Source of the DNA: Marinobacterium nitratireducens
GTDB lineage: Bacteria; Pseudomonadota; Gammaproteobacteria; Pseudomonadales; Balneatricaceae
Direction: 5' to 3'
Assembly: GCF_014645375.1 (NCBI RefSeq)
Contig: NZ_BMLT01000009.1
Coordinates: forward strand, 1-64,000
Length of the DNA: 64,000 nt
The first letter of the stretch is position 1. Each line of letters opens with the position of its first letter. A program made the position numbers and the translations under genes. This document shows, in pieces, positions 26,605 through 35,148 of the stretch. The notes below the pieces were generated by a model. That model saw only the letters and a list, made by a program, of their open reading frames with translations. It was not told where the DNA came from and did no database searches.

Positions 26605-27269
26605 CAGGCTCCCTCTACAAGAGCGGCCGCAGGCGCTGATGCAAGAGCCGCCGCGGGCGCTGCTGCGGTGGTCAGGTGTGATGCATTGGCGACCGGCAGC
26701 TCCAGCAGCTGAGGCGCGATCTCGGTATCGACGCGACGGTTGCGACCGCGCAGTACAAAGCCGCCGTAAGGGGTATGGCAGGGCGGGTAGTGATCCAAAT
26801 CTGCCTGCATAACCACGTGGGGACGGTTGCGCACAATCTGTTCGCCAATACGCTGCCAGTGCAGGCGGCGGAACAGGGTTTCGTTCTGTTCCTGCACGCG
26901 GGCCAGAAAACAGTGGCAGCCAAGTGCATGGGCACTGGATACAGCCAGTTTGATCAAGGTGGCGCCCAGATAACCTTGGGTCCGGAAGGCCGGATCGACT
27001 GCGAGTCGAGAGCCGTACCAGATTCCTGGTTCCTCTTCGTGAATACGGACGGTCCCGACGACTTGTTCATGCCAGCCGCCATGTCCACCGAGGGCGACCA
27101 GCAGTTGCGCCGACTGGTCGGTCAGGTCGCGGTCGTCCTGCTCGAACAGCGACTGCTCTTCACAGAACACCCGGCGCCGCAAGGCGTAGGCTTCATCAGC
27201 CTCCCAGGGCAGGCTGGCCCATTTGATGGTGTATTCGGAGTAGGCCGGATGGCGGCTTGTTACAGTCAT
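26604..27269 (-). CDS. GNAT-family acetyltransferase, MSMEG_0567/sll0786 type (NitE)
   Basis: 221 residues. The GNAT acetyl-CoA site is seen around RLAVDPAFRTQGYLGATLIK, with VGTVRIHEEEPGIWYGSRL before it and CFLARVQEQNETLFRRLHW after it. Residues from about 200 form an Ala/Pro-rich low-complexity tail (TTAAAPAAALASAPAAAL), probably disordered. The family is part of the Nit1C set and should acetylate an amine made by the pathway. TGATG overlap with the downstream gene; 17 bp from the radical SAM gene. Confidence 0.85.
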   Translation of the reverse strand: MTVTSRHPAYSEYTIKWASLPWEADEAYALRRRVFCEEQSLFEQDDRDLTDQSAQLLVALGGHGGWHEQVVGTVRIHEEEPGIWYGSRLAVDPAFRTQGYLGATLIKLAVSSAHALGCHCFLARVQEQNETLFRRLHWQRIGEQIVRNRPHVVMQADLDHYPPCHTPYGGFVLRGRNRRVDTEIAPQLLELPVANASHLTTAAAPAAALASAPAAALVEGA

Positions 27270-27286
27270 GTGGACCTCCTTTGAAC

Positions 27287-28387
27287 TCAGTGCTCGTACT
27301 CGGAGAGGGTGGAGCAGGCTCCGCAGCGGCCACAGCCCGCCTTGATGTCGCTGGAGCGCATGGCGGCCAGCTGCAGGTGTTTACCCAGCGGCGCCAGGAT
27401 CGACGCCATGAACTCGCTGCTCGGCGGCGTCAGATCCTCCAGCGGGGTGCCGGTAATCGGTACGAAGGGCACCACGAATGGGTACACGCCGATCTCGATC
27501 AGTTGTGAACAGGTTTCAAGAATCGCGTCTTTACTGTCGCCGAGGCCCGCCAGAATATAGGTGCTGACCTGACCGCGACCGAAGACGGCCACCGCCTCGC
27601 GGAACGCCACCATGTACTCCTCGATGGATATCTCAGCCTTGCCGGGCATCAACTCCTTGCGCAGCGCGGGTGTCACCACCTCCAGATGCATACCCAGGGT
27701 GTCGATACCGGCCGCTTTCATGCGCGCATACCAGGCTGGATCGGCTGGCGGTTCGCACTGCGCCTGAATCGGGATATCCACAGCGGCACGAATCGCGTCG
27801 GCGCTCTCGCACAGAATCGCCGCACCACGATCCGAAGTTGCCGGGGTGCCGGTGGTCATTACCATATGCTGCACACCGTCCAGCTCGACCGCGGCTTTAG
27901 CCACCTCTGCCAGTTGCTGCGGCGTTTTGCGGGCGATGGTTCGACCTGCCTGCAGTGACTGACCGATCGAGCAGAACTTGCACGCCTTGCGCCGGCTCTC
28001 ATAGCGGATGCAGGTTTGCAGTACGGTGGTGGCCAGTACGTCCTTGCTGTGCAGCGTGGCGATATGCGAGTAGGGGATACCGTCCGTCGTGCTCAGGTCA
28101 TAGAAGCGAGGCGTGTCGGCAAAGGTGATATCCGCCAGCGGTATCGCGTTTTCAATCAGTTTGTGACCCTGCTCGCTGGACTCCACGCTAAACGGGGAGC
28201 GCCAGGCCGACTGGGTGTAGATCGGTACCATGACCGTAGTACCGTCGATCGTTACCGCCTGGTGGTCGGAGGGACCGGCGCCGCCGCGGCGACTGACATG
28301 ATCCTGGCCGGCGTTGTGCAGGCGCAGGCCTCGGGTCTGCAGCTCAGTAATCAAATGCTGGCGCTGGGTTGACTTGCTTAAGCTCAT
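27287..28387 (-). CDS. MSMEG_0568 family radical SAM protein (NitD)
   Basis: 366 residues. The cluster-binding segment is [20 protein letters not shown], a CX9CX2C pattern rather than the canonical CX3CX2C; this spacing appears to be a family trait. A second cysteine set, [10 protein letters not shown], lies at the C-terminus and could bind an auxiliary iron-sulfur cluster. The enzyme should cleave SAM to start radical chemistry on an unknown substrate. The second of two adjacent ATGs (28387) was chosen because AAGGAG is 6 bp upstream. The gene overlaps the end of the nitrilase gene by 44 bp, so the two are co-translated. Confidence 0.85.
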   Translation of the reverse strand: MSLSKSTQRQHLITELQTRGLRLHNAGQDHVSRRGGAGPSDHQAVTIDGTTVMVPIYTQSAWRSPFSVESSEQGHKLIENAIPLADITFADTPRFYDLSTTDGIPYSHIATLHSKDVLATTVLQTCIRYESRRKACKFCSIGQSLQAGRTIARKTPQQLAEVAKAAVELDGVQHMVMTTGTPATSDRGAAILCESADAIRAAVDIPIQAQCEPPADPAWYARMKAAGIDTLGMHLEVVTPALRKELMPGKAEISIEEYMVAFREAVAVFGRGQVSTYILAGLGDSKDAILETCSQLIEIGVYPFVVPFVPITGTPLEDLTPPSSEFMASILAPLGKHLQLAAMRSSDIKAGCGRCGACSTLSEYEH

Positions 28388-29357
28388 CATCGGCTCCTTG
28401 GAGGCATTCAACCTCCGGTGTGGGGGCAAGTGCATGGCTGTAACGTGCCGGACGGTCATTGATCGCAAGACTCAGCAGCTCCGGGCGGGCGTAGTGGCCG
28501 ACCGCATCCATCATCCGCTTGCGCTTGGTGATCAGGCTGAAGTCAAGATCGGCGATCACCAGGCCTTCACCCTCTTTCAGCGGTGTGGCCAGGTGTTTGC
28601 CCTCGGGCGAAATGATTGCGGTGTTGCAGCCATCGCGCAGGGCTTGCTGCAGTTTCTCGTCGGTGGTGATCGATTCGATCTGCTCGTCGTGCAGCCAGCC
28701 GGTGGAGTTCACCACGAAGCAGCCGGACTCCAGCGCATGGTGACGGATGGTGGCTTCGATCTGGTCGGCGAACACCGGACCCACCAGGGAACCGGGGAAC
28801 TGACTGCAGTGGATCTGTTCGTGTTGGGTCATCAACGCATAGCGTGCCAGCGGGTTGTAATGCTCCCAGCAGGCCAGTGCGCCGACGCGGCCCACGGTGG
28901 TATCAGCAACCTTCAGGCCCGATGCATCACCCTGACCCCAGATCATCCGCTCGTGGTAGGTCGGGGTGATCTTGCGGCGTTTGAGCAGCAGTCTGCCGTC
29001 GCCATTGAAGATCAGCTGGGTGTTGTAGAGGCTGCCGTGGTCACGCTCGTTGACGCCCAGCACGACGACCATACCGTGCTTGCGGGCCCGTTCCGCCACC
29101 GCATCGGTGATCGGGCCGGGAACGACAACCGCTTCCTCGTACAGGCGCAGGTGCTCGGCGCCACAGGCTACCGCCGGATAAACGAAGGAGAAGTACGGGT
29201 AGTAGGGAACAAACGTCTCCGGAAAGACGATCAGCTCGCCCCCCTTGGAGGCCGCTTCATCCATTGCATTGAGTACGTTAGCCAGCGTGCCGTTGGCGCT
29301 CCGGAGATCCGGAGCGATCTGAACGGCAGCGGCCCGTACCACTCGATTGTTGGTCAT
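28344..29357 (-). CDS. Nitrilase, sll0784 type (NitC)
   Basis: 337 residues with the full nitrilase triad: Glu in [14 protein letters not shown], Lys in [13 protein letters not shown] and Cys in [15 protein letters not shown]. Nitrilases convert R-CN to the acid or amide plus ammonia. The sll0784 group is the hallmark of the Nit1C cluster, which has been genetically linked to growth on cyanide as nitrogen source in Pseudomonas; the natural substrate of this copy is unknown. It lies 14 bp after the MSMEG_0572 gene and overlaps the radical SAM gene. Confidence 0.9.
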   Translation of the reverse strand: MTNNRVVRAAAVQIAPDLRSANGTLANVLNAMDEAASKGGELIVFPETFVPYYPYFSFVYPAVACGAEHLRLYEEAVVVPGPITDAVAERARKHGMVVVLGVNERDHGSLYNTQLIFNGDGRLLLKRRKITPTYHERMIWGQGDASGLKVADTTVGRVGALACWEHYNPLARYALMTQHEQIHCSQFPGSLVGPVFADQIEATIRHHALESGCFVVNSTGWLHDEQIESITTDEKLQQALRDGCNTAIISPEGKHLATPLKEGEGLVIADLDFSLITKRKRMMDAVGHYARPELLSLAINDRPARYSHALAPTPEVECLQGADDELKQVNPAPAFDY

Positions 29358-29371
29358 GGCCGCTACGCTCC

Positions 29372-29854
29372 TTACAGGGTCCAGGTATCGAGGATCACGG
29401 CGTTGTCACGCATGTGAAGCAGCTTGAGATCCATCACGTCCAGCGGGTTGATCGGACGGATACCTTCGATCAGTGCCGGTTCGCCGTGGCCATACAGTGC
29501 CTGCAGAGCAAAACGGCAGGCGTACACCTTGCCGCCCTCGGCCATGAACTTCTTCAGCTGATTGGTGTAGTTCTGGTGTCCAGGGAACGCTTCGTCGCCG
29601 ATGGTCGGGAAGCCGCGCTGGATGCCCAGAGTGACGCCCGGTCCATACAGCAGAATGGATGTTTCGTAACCTTTGCGCTGCAAGCGGGTAGCCTGCAGCA
29701 TGTTGACCAGACCGATGGAACCTTCGAATGCCACGGTGTGGAAGGTAACCAGGGCTTTCTCGCCCGGATTGGCCTTCACATCCTCGAATACTTTCTCTTC
29801 GTAATCGACAAAGAAGTCACCGGCCTTGTGCTGCGGTTGGGATACTGTCGGCAT
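29372..29854 (-). CDS. MSMEG_0572/sll0783 family protein (NitB)
   Basis: 160 residues. The sequence around [40 protein letters not shown] and [19 protein letters not shown] suggests a DsrE-like alpha/beta fold; it matches the MSMEG_0572 family that opens Nit1C operons. The invariant-looking Cys in VYACRFAL may be functional. ATG 29854 has GGAG 8 bp upstream; the reading frame is open to 29923 but that part lacks a ribosome site and overlaps the regulator boxes. First gene of the nine-gene operon. Confidence 0.85.
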   Translation of the reverse strand: MPTVSQPQHKAGDFFVDYEEKVFEDVKANPGEKALVTFHTVAFEGSIGLVNMLQATRLQRKGYETSILLYGPGVTLGIQRGFPTIGDEAFPGHQNYTNQLKKFMAEGGKVYACRFALQALYGHGEPALIEGIRPINPLDVMDLKLLHMRDNAVILDTWTL

Positions 29855-30220
29855 TGTTGTTACTCCATTAGTGTTGCGTGATTGGGTTACACACCAGAGC
29901 GTGCCTCTGCGTGATGCAATCAATATAGAGCAATCGATATGCCATTTGTTTTTCTATTGAATGCAATCAATATGCGATCAATGATTGGAGTCTAACTTTA
30001 AGAAGCGGCAAATAATTTTCTATGAGGCTTTGCAGTTATCTCGGGACTCTTTTTGTAACTGTTTGATTGAACTAATGTTGTGCGCTTTTATTGAAGAGCG
30101 CTTCTTCTTGGTGCGCGCGGTGCGATCGTTTGGTTATAAAAGTTGCATTTTTTCATTATGGATATTGCAGTAGAATTGAGTCTCTTTGTTGTATGCGATA
30201 GATGGGGATTGATTGCATAG
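29855..30220. promoter_or_regulatory. Nit operon/MocR divergent promoter with repeated operator boxes
   Basis: Three copies of one word: ATGCAATCAATAT at 29914-29926, the same at 29961-29973 (direct repeat, 47 bp apart) and its reverse complement ATTGATTGCAT at 30208-30218, ending 2 bp before the MocR start codon. Each upstream copy has a weaker companion: GCAATCGATAT (29930-29940) and GCGATCAATGA (29974-29984). The region is AT-rich and holds no gene. MocR-type regulators bind repeated half-sites like this, so these are probably its operators for both genes. Confidence 0.65.
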
Positions 30221-31621
30221 ATGAGTACGCACGAACTCCAGCGCTGGCGTCATCGATTGGAGTCGGACACGGGTGTTCCGGCTTATCGGTTGATCGCAGA
30301 TCTGATTGAGGAAGATGTAGAGAGTGGGCGCTTGCAGGCTCGCGACCGCTTACCGCCTTTGCGTGATCTGGCCGCTGCTGTTGGTATCAACTACACCACG
30401 GCGGCGCGCGCGTACAACGAAGCGAGGACTCGGGGCTTGATCGATTCCCATCCCGGTTCGGGTACCTTCGTCAAAGGGAAAACGGTGATGGTGCAGCCCA
30501 GTCGGGGTGGCTATGAGATGACCATGAACCTCATGATTGAGCCGGCAATCCCGACGCTGGTTGAGCAGGTCCGAGACAGTGCCATCTCCACGCTGGCGCG
30601 GCAGGACCTGTACTCGATGCTGCGTTATCAGGCCTTTGGCGGAAGTTCTCGATCTAAGGAAGCGGCGTTACACTGGCTGGATCGACGCCTGAGCCGGGCG
30701 GTGCCCGAGCAGGTGCTGGTGTGTCCCGGTATCCACAGCGCATTGGTGGGGTTATTGACTCAGCTGGTCTCGCCGGGCCAGCTGGTCTGTGTCGAAAGTC
30801 TGGCCTACCCCGGCATCAAAGCGATCGCCGCGCAGTTGGGGCTGACGCTGCACTCGCTGGAGCGCGATGCTGACGGACCTCTGGTGCGTCCGTTCGAGGA
30901 GATCTGCAGGCAGGGCAATGTGGCGGTACTTTACCTGAATCCCACCATCCACAACCCGACCACGACCATTATTCCCAAAGGGCGGCGCGAGGCACTGGCG
31001 GATGTGGCCTTGCGCTACAGCATTCCGATTATCGAGGATGACGCCTATACCTTGCTGAGCGAGGAGTCCGTAACGCCGATTGCCGACCTGGCCCCCGAGC
31101 TGACCTATTACATTATGGGCACTGCAAAGTGCTTTGGGCCTGGGTTGCGGTCCGCTTTCGTGCATGCACCCGCCAGGCGCCAGGCACAACGATTTTCCGG
31201 TGCCATGCGCGCACTGTATGTGATGTCGAGTCCATTGGTCGACGAACTGGTCAGCAACTGGATTCTGGATGGCACAGCCGATGCCATGTGCAAGGCGATC
31301 CGAACCGAGGCGATAGCCCGACTCAAACTGGCGGAGCAGTATTTGGGACGACAAAGGATCTCTTCAGCTAAGGGAGCCTTTCACCTCTGGCTGAAGTTAC
31401 CGAAAGCGTCCAACTGGAACCCATCTGAACTGGCTGTTCAGCTACGCAGTCACGGAGTCAGTGCGGTGGCCAGCGCGGCGTTTAGCACCGATAACAATCC
31501 CCCGGATGCGTTGCGCCTGTGCTTCGGTGGCCCTATAACGCGTGATAACTGGGAAGAGGGGCTGCAACACGTAGCCGACCTGATCGACCAGCCCGCTTAT
31601 CTTTCGTCGTTAACCACCTGA
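30221..31621 (+). CDS. MocR/GntR-family regulator with aminotransferase-like domain
   Basis: 466 residues. Residues 1-90 are a GntR-type winged helix (PAYRLIADLIEEDVESGRL, LPPLRDLAAAVGINYTTAAR, SHPGSGTFV). The rest is a PLP-binding fold type I domain with YLNPTIHNPTTTI, PIIEDDAYTLL and the cofactor lysine in GTAKCFGPGLR. MocR proteins sense an amine or PLP adduct and regulate a divergent operon. It is transcribed away from the nit operon across shared operator boxes and one box overlaps its own start region, so autoregulation is likely. No good ribosome site precedes ATG 30221 (GGGGATTG only), so translation may be weak. Confidence 0.9.
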   Translation: MSTHELQRWRHRLESDTGVPAYRLIADLIEEDVESGRLQARDRLPPLRDLAAAVGINYTTAARAYNEARTRGLIDSHPGSGTFVKGKTVMVQPSRGGYEMTMNLMIEPAIPTLVEQVRDSAISTLARQDLYSMLRYQAFGGSSRSKEAALHWLDRRLSRAVPEQVLVCPGIHSALVGLLTQLVSPGQLVCVESLAYPGIKAIAAQLGLTLHSLERDADGPLVRPFEEICRQGNVAVLYLNPTIHNPTTTIIPKGRREALADVALRYSIPIIEDDAYTLLSEESVTPIADLAPELTYYIMGTAKCFGPGLRSAFVHAPARRQAQRFSGAMRALYVMSSPLVDELVSNWILDGTADAMCKAIRTEAIARLKLAEQYLGRQRISSAKGAFHLWLKLPKASNWNPSELAVQLRSHGVSAVASAAFSTDNNPPDALRLCFGGPITRDNWEEGLQHVADLIDQPAYLSSLTT

Positions 31622-31632
31622 GGTGAGAGCGT

Positions 31633-32484
31633 ATGCAACAGTATCTGGATCTCTGCCGACGCATTATCGACGAGGGCGAGTGGGTCACCAATCAGCGAAC
31701 CGGCAAGCGTTGCCTGACCTTGATCAACGCCGACCTGACCTACAACGTGGCGGCCAACGAGCTGCCGCTGATCACCACTCGCCAAAGTTATTGGAAGGCG
31801 GCTATTGCCGAACTGTTGGGCTATATACGCGGCTACGACAGTGCGGAGGATTTTCGCAAGCTCGGGACCAAAAGCTGGGACGCCAATGCCAATGACAACG
31901 ATACCTGGCTGGCCAACCCCTGTCGCCGGGGCGTGGACGATATGGGGCGTGTCTACGGTGTTCAGGGGCGCCATTGGCGCACCCCGGAGGGCGGCGAGGT
32001 CGATCAGCTGGCGAAACTGGTGGATAACCTCAGTCGAGGCATCGACGATCGCGGCGAGATCCTCAGTTTCTACAACCCGGGCGAGTTCCATCTGGGCTGC
32101 CTGCGCCCCTGCATGCATACCCATACTTTCTCGCTGCTTGGCGATACGCTCTACCTGACCTCCTACCAACGCTCCTGCGATGTGCCTTTGGGGCTCAACT
32201 TCAACCAGGTGCAGGTGTTTACCCTGTTGCGGCTGATTGCGCAGATTACCGGCCTTAAGCCGGGTATCGCGTATCACAAGATCGTCAATGCCCATATCTA
32301 CGAGGATCAACTGCAGCTGCTGCGCGACGTGCAGCTCAAGCGCGAGCCGTTTGCGCTGCCTAAATTGGAGATCAATCCCGATATTCGCACCCTGCATGAC
32401 CTGGAGACCTGGGTGACGCTGGATGATTTCAAGGTTGAGGGGTACCGGCATCACCCGGCGATCGGGTATCCGTTTTCGGTGTGA
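31633..32484 (+). CDS. thyA: Thymidylate synthase
   Basis: 283 residues, the length and sequence type of Vibrio ThyA. The nucleophilic cysteine is in [12 protein letters not shown], and [15 protein letters not shown] binds phosphate and d[17 protein letters not shown] supplies the remaining dUMP contacts. It methylates dUMP to dTMP with methylene-tetrahydrofolate in the cytoplasm. GAGGTGAG precedes the ATG. It starts only 12 bp after the MocR stop and so could be read through from that promoter, an unusual setting, since thyA more often follows lgt. Whether this is the only thyA in the genome cannot be told. Confidence 0.95.
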   Translation: MQQYLDLCRRIIDEGEWVTNQRTGKRCLTLINADLTYNVAANELPLITTRQSYWKAAIAELLGYIRGYDSAEDFRKLGTKSWDANANDNDTWLANPCRRGVDDMGRVYGVQGRHWRTPEGGEVDQLAKLVDNLSRGIDDRGEILSFYNPGEFHLGCLRPCMHTHTFSLLGDTLYLTSYQRSCDVPLGLNFNQVQVFTLLRLIAQITGLKPGIAYHKIVNAHIYEDQLQLLRDVQLKREPFALPKLEINPDIRTLHDLETWVTLDDFKVEGYRHHPAIGYPFSV

Positions 32485-32515
32485 TCTCCCTGTGTGGTGT
32501 GCGAGCTGATGAGGG

Positions 32516-32882
32516 TCAGGCGAGATAATACTGGCGATATTCGCTCGGGGTCCTGCCGAACTGTTTTTTAAACGCCTCGCTGAAGTGTGTCATATCGTTG
32601 AATCGTAAGCGTCCGGCGATCACAGATAAGGCGCCTCAGTGATGTTCCATCGCATTGCAGCAGTTGCTTGAATATAGCGGGTCGACATCCGCATCGCCTC
32701 GGCAACTTTATTGGAGCTGAGTTCGGGGTCGTGCAGATTGGACTCTACAAAAGAGCGGGTACGCGTAAGAGTCGCGATCTTGCTATCCGACAAAGGCGAT
32801 TCGCTGCCGCTCAGATGTTCGCCAAGTAGGGCGCTGATCAGGTCTGCCAGGGAAGCTGTGATCAAGTCCGCGCCATGAGACA
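32516..32882 (-). pseudogene. AraC-family regulator, truncated and internally deleted
   Basis: The upstream part (about 32620-32882) reads SLADLISALLGEHLS, then LTRTRSFVESNLHDPELS and MRMSTRYIQ, similar to the hinge and first helix-turn-helix of the intact AraC protein at 33478-34476. The frame is then lost, and the second helix-turn-helix reappears in another frame as FNDMTHFSEAFKKQFGRTPS followed by EYRQYYLA and TGA at 32516-32518. About 40 residues between the parts are missing and the N-terminal domain is absent. Confidence 0.8.
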
Positions 32883-32916
32883 ATAGCGGCCATCATCTAC
32901 TTCAAGGAACGCTCGG

Positions 32917-33175
32917 ATGGATCAGCAACTCACATTCACCGACAGTGAGTTCAGCAACAAACGCCGCCAGCCGCGAAAGGAAAAGTTCCTCGGCCCAATA
33001 AGGTCAGGATCCGCACCGAGCATCTGAAGGCCTGCCTCTGCGCCACGGTCGAGCATCCGTTCCGCATCATCAAGTGCCAGTTCGGCTTCGTGAAAGCCCG
33101 TTATCGCGGTCTGAAGAAAATGACGGCAAACTGGCGATGCTGTTTGCTCTGTCTAACCTCGTCCGCTTGGATTAG
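32917..33175 (+). pseudogene. IS5-family transposase remnant
   Basis: ATG 32917 begins [18 protein letters not shown], the N-terminus of IS5-type transposases. The frame then breaks near 33003 and the C-terminal part follows: [20 protein letters not shown] and GLKK. A further 1-base loss shifts it to [18 protein letters not shown] and TAG at 33173-33175. The whole catalytic core is deleted. The element lies between two related AraC genes. Confidence 0.8.
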
Positions 33176-33477
33176 ATGTGACGAGCACAGGGTTAATCCG
33201 TCTGCACTACCTTAAAAGGTAGTCCATAGGCATCAAAAACCGGGAAACGGCAGCCGAATCCGTATTTCCACTTTTATGGCTACGCTTCAGAGCAGCAATG
33301 AAGACTTAATCACAGGCGCTCTAAATAATCAGTCGTCCCTTTTTGGCCGGGCACGGTCTCAATATGAAATTTTCGCGTAATATTGCGATAGCCTTATTGG
33401 GGCAGTAATTTCCGAAAGTCCTAAACTTCTCAAGATACTCACAGATGAAAGTACAAATAGTGCCCAAGACCTGCCGT
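33176..33477. other. Gene-free stretch after the IS5 remnant
   Basis: No gene seen. It holds a perfect 7-bp inverted repeat CTACCTT-AA-AAGGTAG (33207-33222) and otherwise low-information sequence that is probably the IS tail and the downstream flank of the AraC gene. Confidence 0.4.
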
Positions 33478-34476
33478 TCAACAAACGCCTAAATGCTGGC
33501 GACGGTATTCGCTAGGTGAAAGGCTGTAGCGCTTACGAAACGTCTTGCTGAAGTGTGCCGTGTCGTTAAAGCCGCAACTAAACGCCAGCGTCGATATGTT
33601 CTGGCACACCAATGCCGGGTCCCGCAAGCAGCGGGCTACACGCTCCAGGCGTTGTTGCCAGATATAACGGCTAAGAGAGGTGTCCTCTACTGCCAGCAAT
33701 TGGTTGATGTATCGAGTGGAAATGCCTAGCGATGAGGCTACGGTCGCGGGGCAGAGTTCAGAGTTCTGCAGGTGCTCCTCGACGAAAGTCTTTATTCTGA
33801 GCAGGTTTGCAAACTTGTGATCGGAAATTAGCGTAGACGAGTGTTGTACAGTTTCTGATACCATTGCAGCCAGCAGGTCCGCCAGATTGTCTGCGATCTT
33901 TTTTGCTGTAAGAGGGGGAAGTGAGGCAATGCCAATTGCTAGTTCTTTTACATAGGCTACTATAAGCGGGTAATATGGGTTGTTGGTTGCCAAGTTTCTG
34001 GCTACCACTCGATCCAGACCGGGGGCGCTGCGACTAAGCATTTTACGAGGCACCTGCAGCACCGCTAATTCACTATTCTGCGTGATATTTAATCTGTACG
34101 CACGTTCGGCGTTGACCACAACGCCTGTGCCAGTTGGAAGACTTGACTCTCTGCCATCCTGAGTTGCAATCAGATTACCCAATAGTACGATATTAAACAC
34201 CAGAGAATCTGATCTCGGGCTAAAACGATTGAGCGGTGTGCGCTGAGCGATATGGGGAGTGGCTTTTATAAAAGACAGGGTGGCAGGACCGAGTTCGCTT
34301 GAGTACAACGAGCCTTCAAATGGTGTATCGCCGACAACTTTGAATTCCAGGGGCACGACTTTTTCTTCAACCAGCGAGCGCCAGTAATCAAGTTTTTCCC
34401 GTTGAGGAATATTTTCTGTCGACTGCGTATTATGCGCTATCGCGTTTTGTGATTGGATGTCGCTGTTGTTACGCAT
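33478..34476 (-). CDS. AraC-family transcriptional regulator
   Basis: 332 residues. The N-terminal ligand-binding domain (about 30-200; AraC-binding-like, with SLYSSELGPATLSFIK and RSDSLVFNIVLLGNLIATQ) is followed by two helix-turn-helix motifs at about 235-330, including STRYINQLLAVEDTSLSRYI and the signature FNDTAHFSKTFRKRYSLSPS then EYRR. GGAGG lies 9 bp before the ATG. It is divergent from the second nitrilase gene, separated by an IS3 remnant. AraC/XylS proteins control nitrilase genes in other bacteria (NitR of Rhodococcus), so it may do so here. Confidence 0.88.
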   Translation of the reverse strand: MRNNSDIQSQNAIAHNTQSTENIPQREKLDYWRSLVEEKVVPLEFKVVGDTPFEGSLYSSELGPATLSFIKATPHIAQRTPLNRFSPRSDSLVFNIVLLGNLIATQDGRESSLPTGTGVVVNAERAYRLNITQNSELAVLQVPRKMLSRSAPGLDRVVARNLATNNPYYPLIVAYVKELAIGIASLPPLTAKKIADNLADLLAAMVSETVQHSSTLISDHKFANLLRIKTFVEEHLQNSELCPATVASSLGISTRYINQLLAVEDTSLSRYIWQQRLERVARCLRDPALVCQNISTLAFSCGFNDTAHFSKTFRKRYSLSPSEYRRQHLGVC

Positions 34477-34617
34477 GAAGTATTACCTCCTAACAGTCCG
34501 CTTCCGTAAGAGTTAAATGGTTGGTGCGGATGCCAATCCATTATCGCTCTGCACTCACGAACTAAAAGCAAAATGCATGCCAATTGTACTCAATTTTCGT
34601 TTGCCCTGACGTCTGGG

Positions 34618-34838
34618 CCCTAAGTTCTTGAATCATCTGCGGCTTTGGTACCAGCGCTTTGGCCTTGGGTGTGACTCCTTAACGCTCTTAGTGTCGCTGA
34701 AAGACCCAGCGTCGAAACGGCCCGGCTTCGACACCAACGGAACGTTTGGCTGCTGTCATGCTGTAGCCTTGATCCACCCCAATGCGCGGTGGCTTCACGC
34801 TTGAACTCGGTTGAAGGTGAGCGACGCTGGTTTGCCAT
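34618..34838 (-). pseudogene. IS3-family OrfA transposase remnant
   Basis: Reading from 34838, MANQRRSPSTEFKREATA is followed, after a shift, by VDQGYSMTAAKRSVGVEAGPF and RRWV, then KAKALVPKPQMIQEL. This is the helix-turn-helix OrfA of IS3-group elements, broken by at least two frameshifts. No OrfB remains. Confidence 0.8.
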
Positions 34839-35148
34839 TGAACACCTCTTACCAACTGGTGATTGTACCACCTAAAACGGAGCATGGGAGCATGGGAACA
34901 TGGGCCACCCAAGTTCAAGAGTTCCGTTTTGACAAAGAGTTATCGCCGTTCTGACCAGGCTGATACTTGGCGTTTTGCATACAGTGGAATCGTGAAGGCA
35001 GACCTGATGCGCCCTGTAGGCGGCTTATTGCACAGAATCTGTAGTCGTCACTACAGAAGAGGTGCATGGGTTGATAGGTCGTCGACAAGAACCAGAGTCT
35101 GCCATGGTGGTCAGGACTCAATGATCCGCATAACAAGAAGAGGGCAAT
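34839..35148. promoter_or_regulatory. Upstream region of the second nitrilase
   Basis: No gene seen. A perfect 8-bp inverted repeat TCTGTAGT-CGTC-ACTACAGA lies at 35038-35057, 92-111 bp before the nitrilase start, and could be a regulator site or hairpin. GAGGG precedes ATG 35149. Confidence 0.45.

Noticed and set aside
29985-30173. A 62-residue frame in the nit/MocR intergenic region
   Set aside because: TTG start without a ribosome site inside an AT-rich promoter region; no family resemblance.
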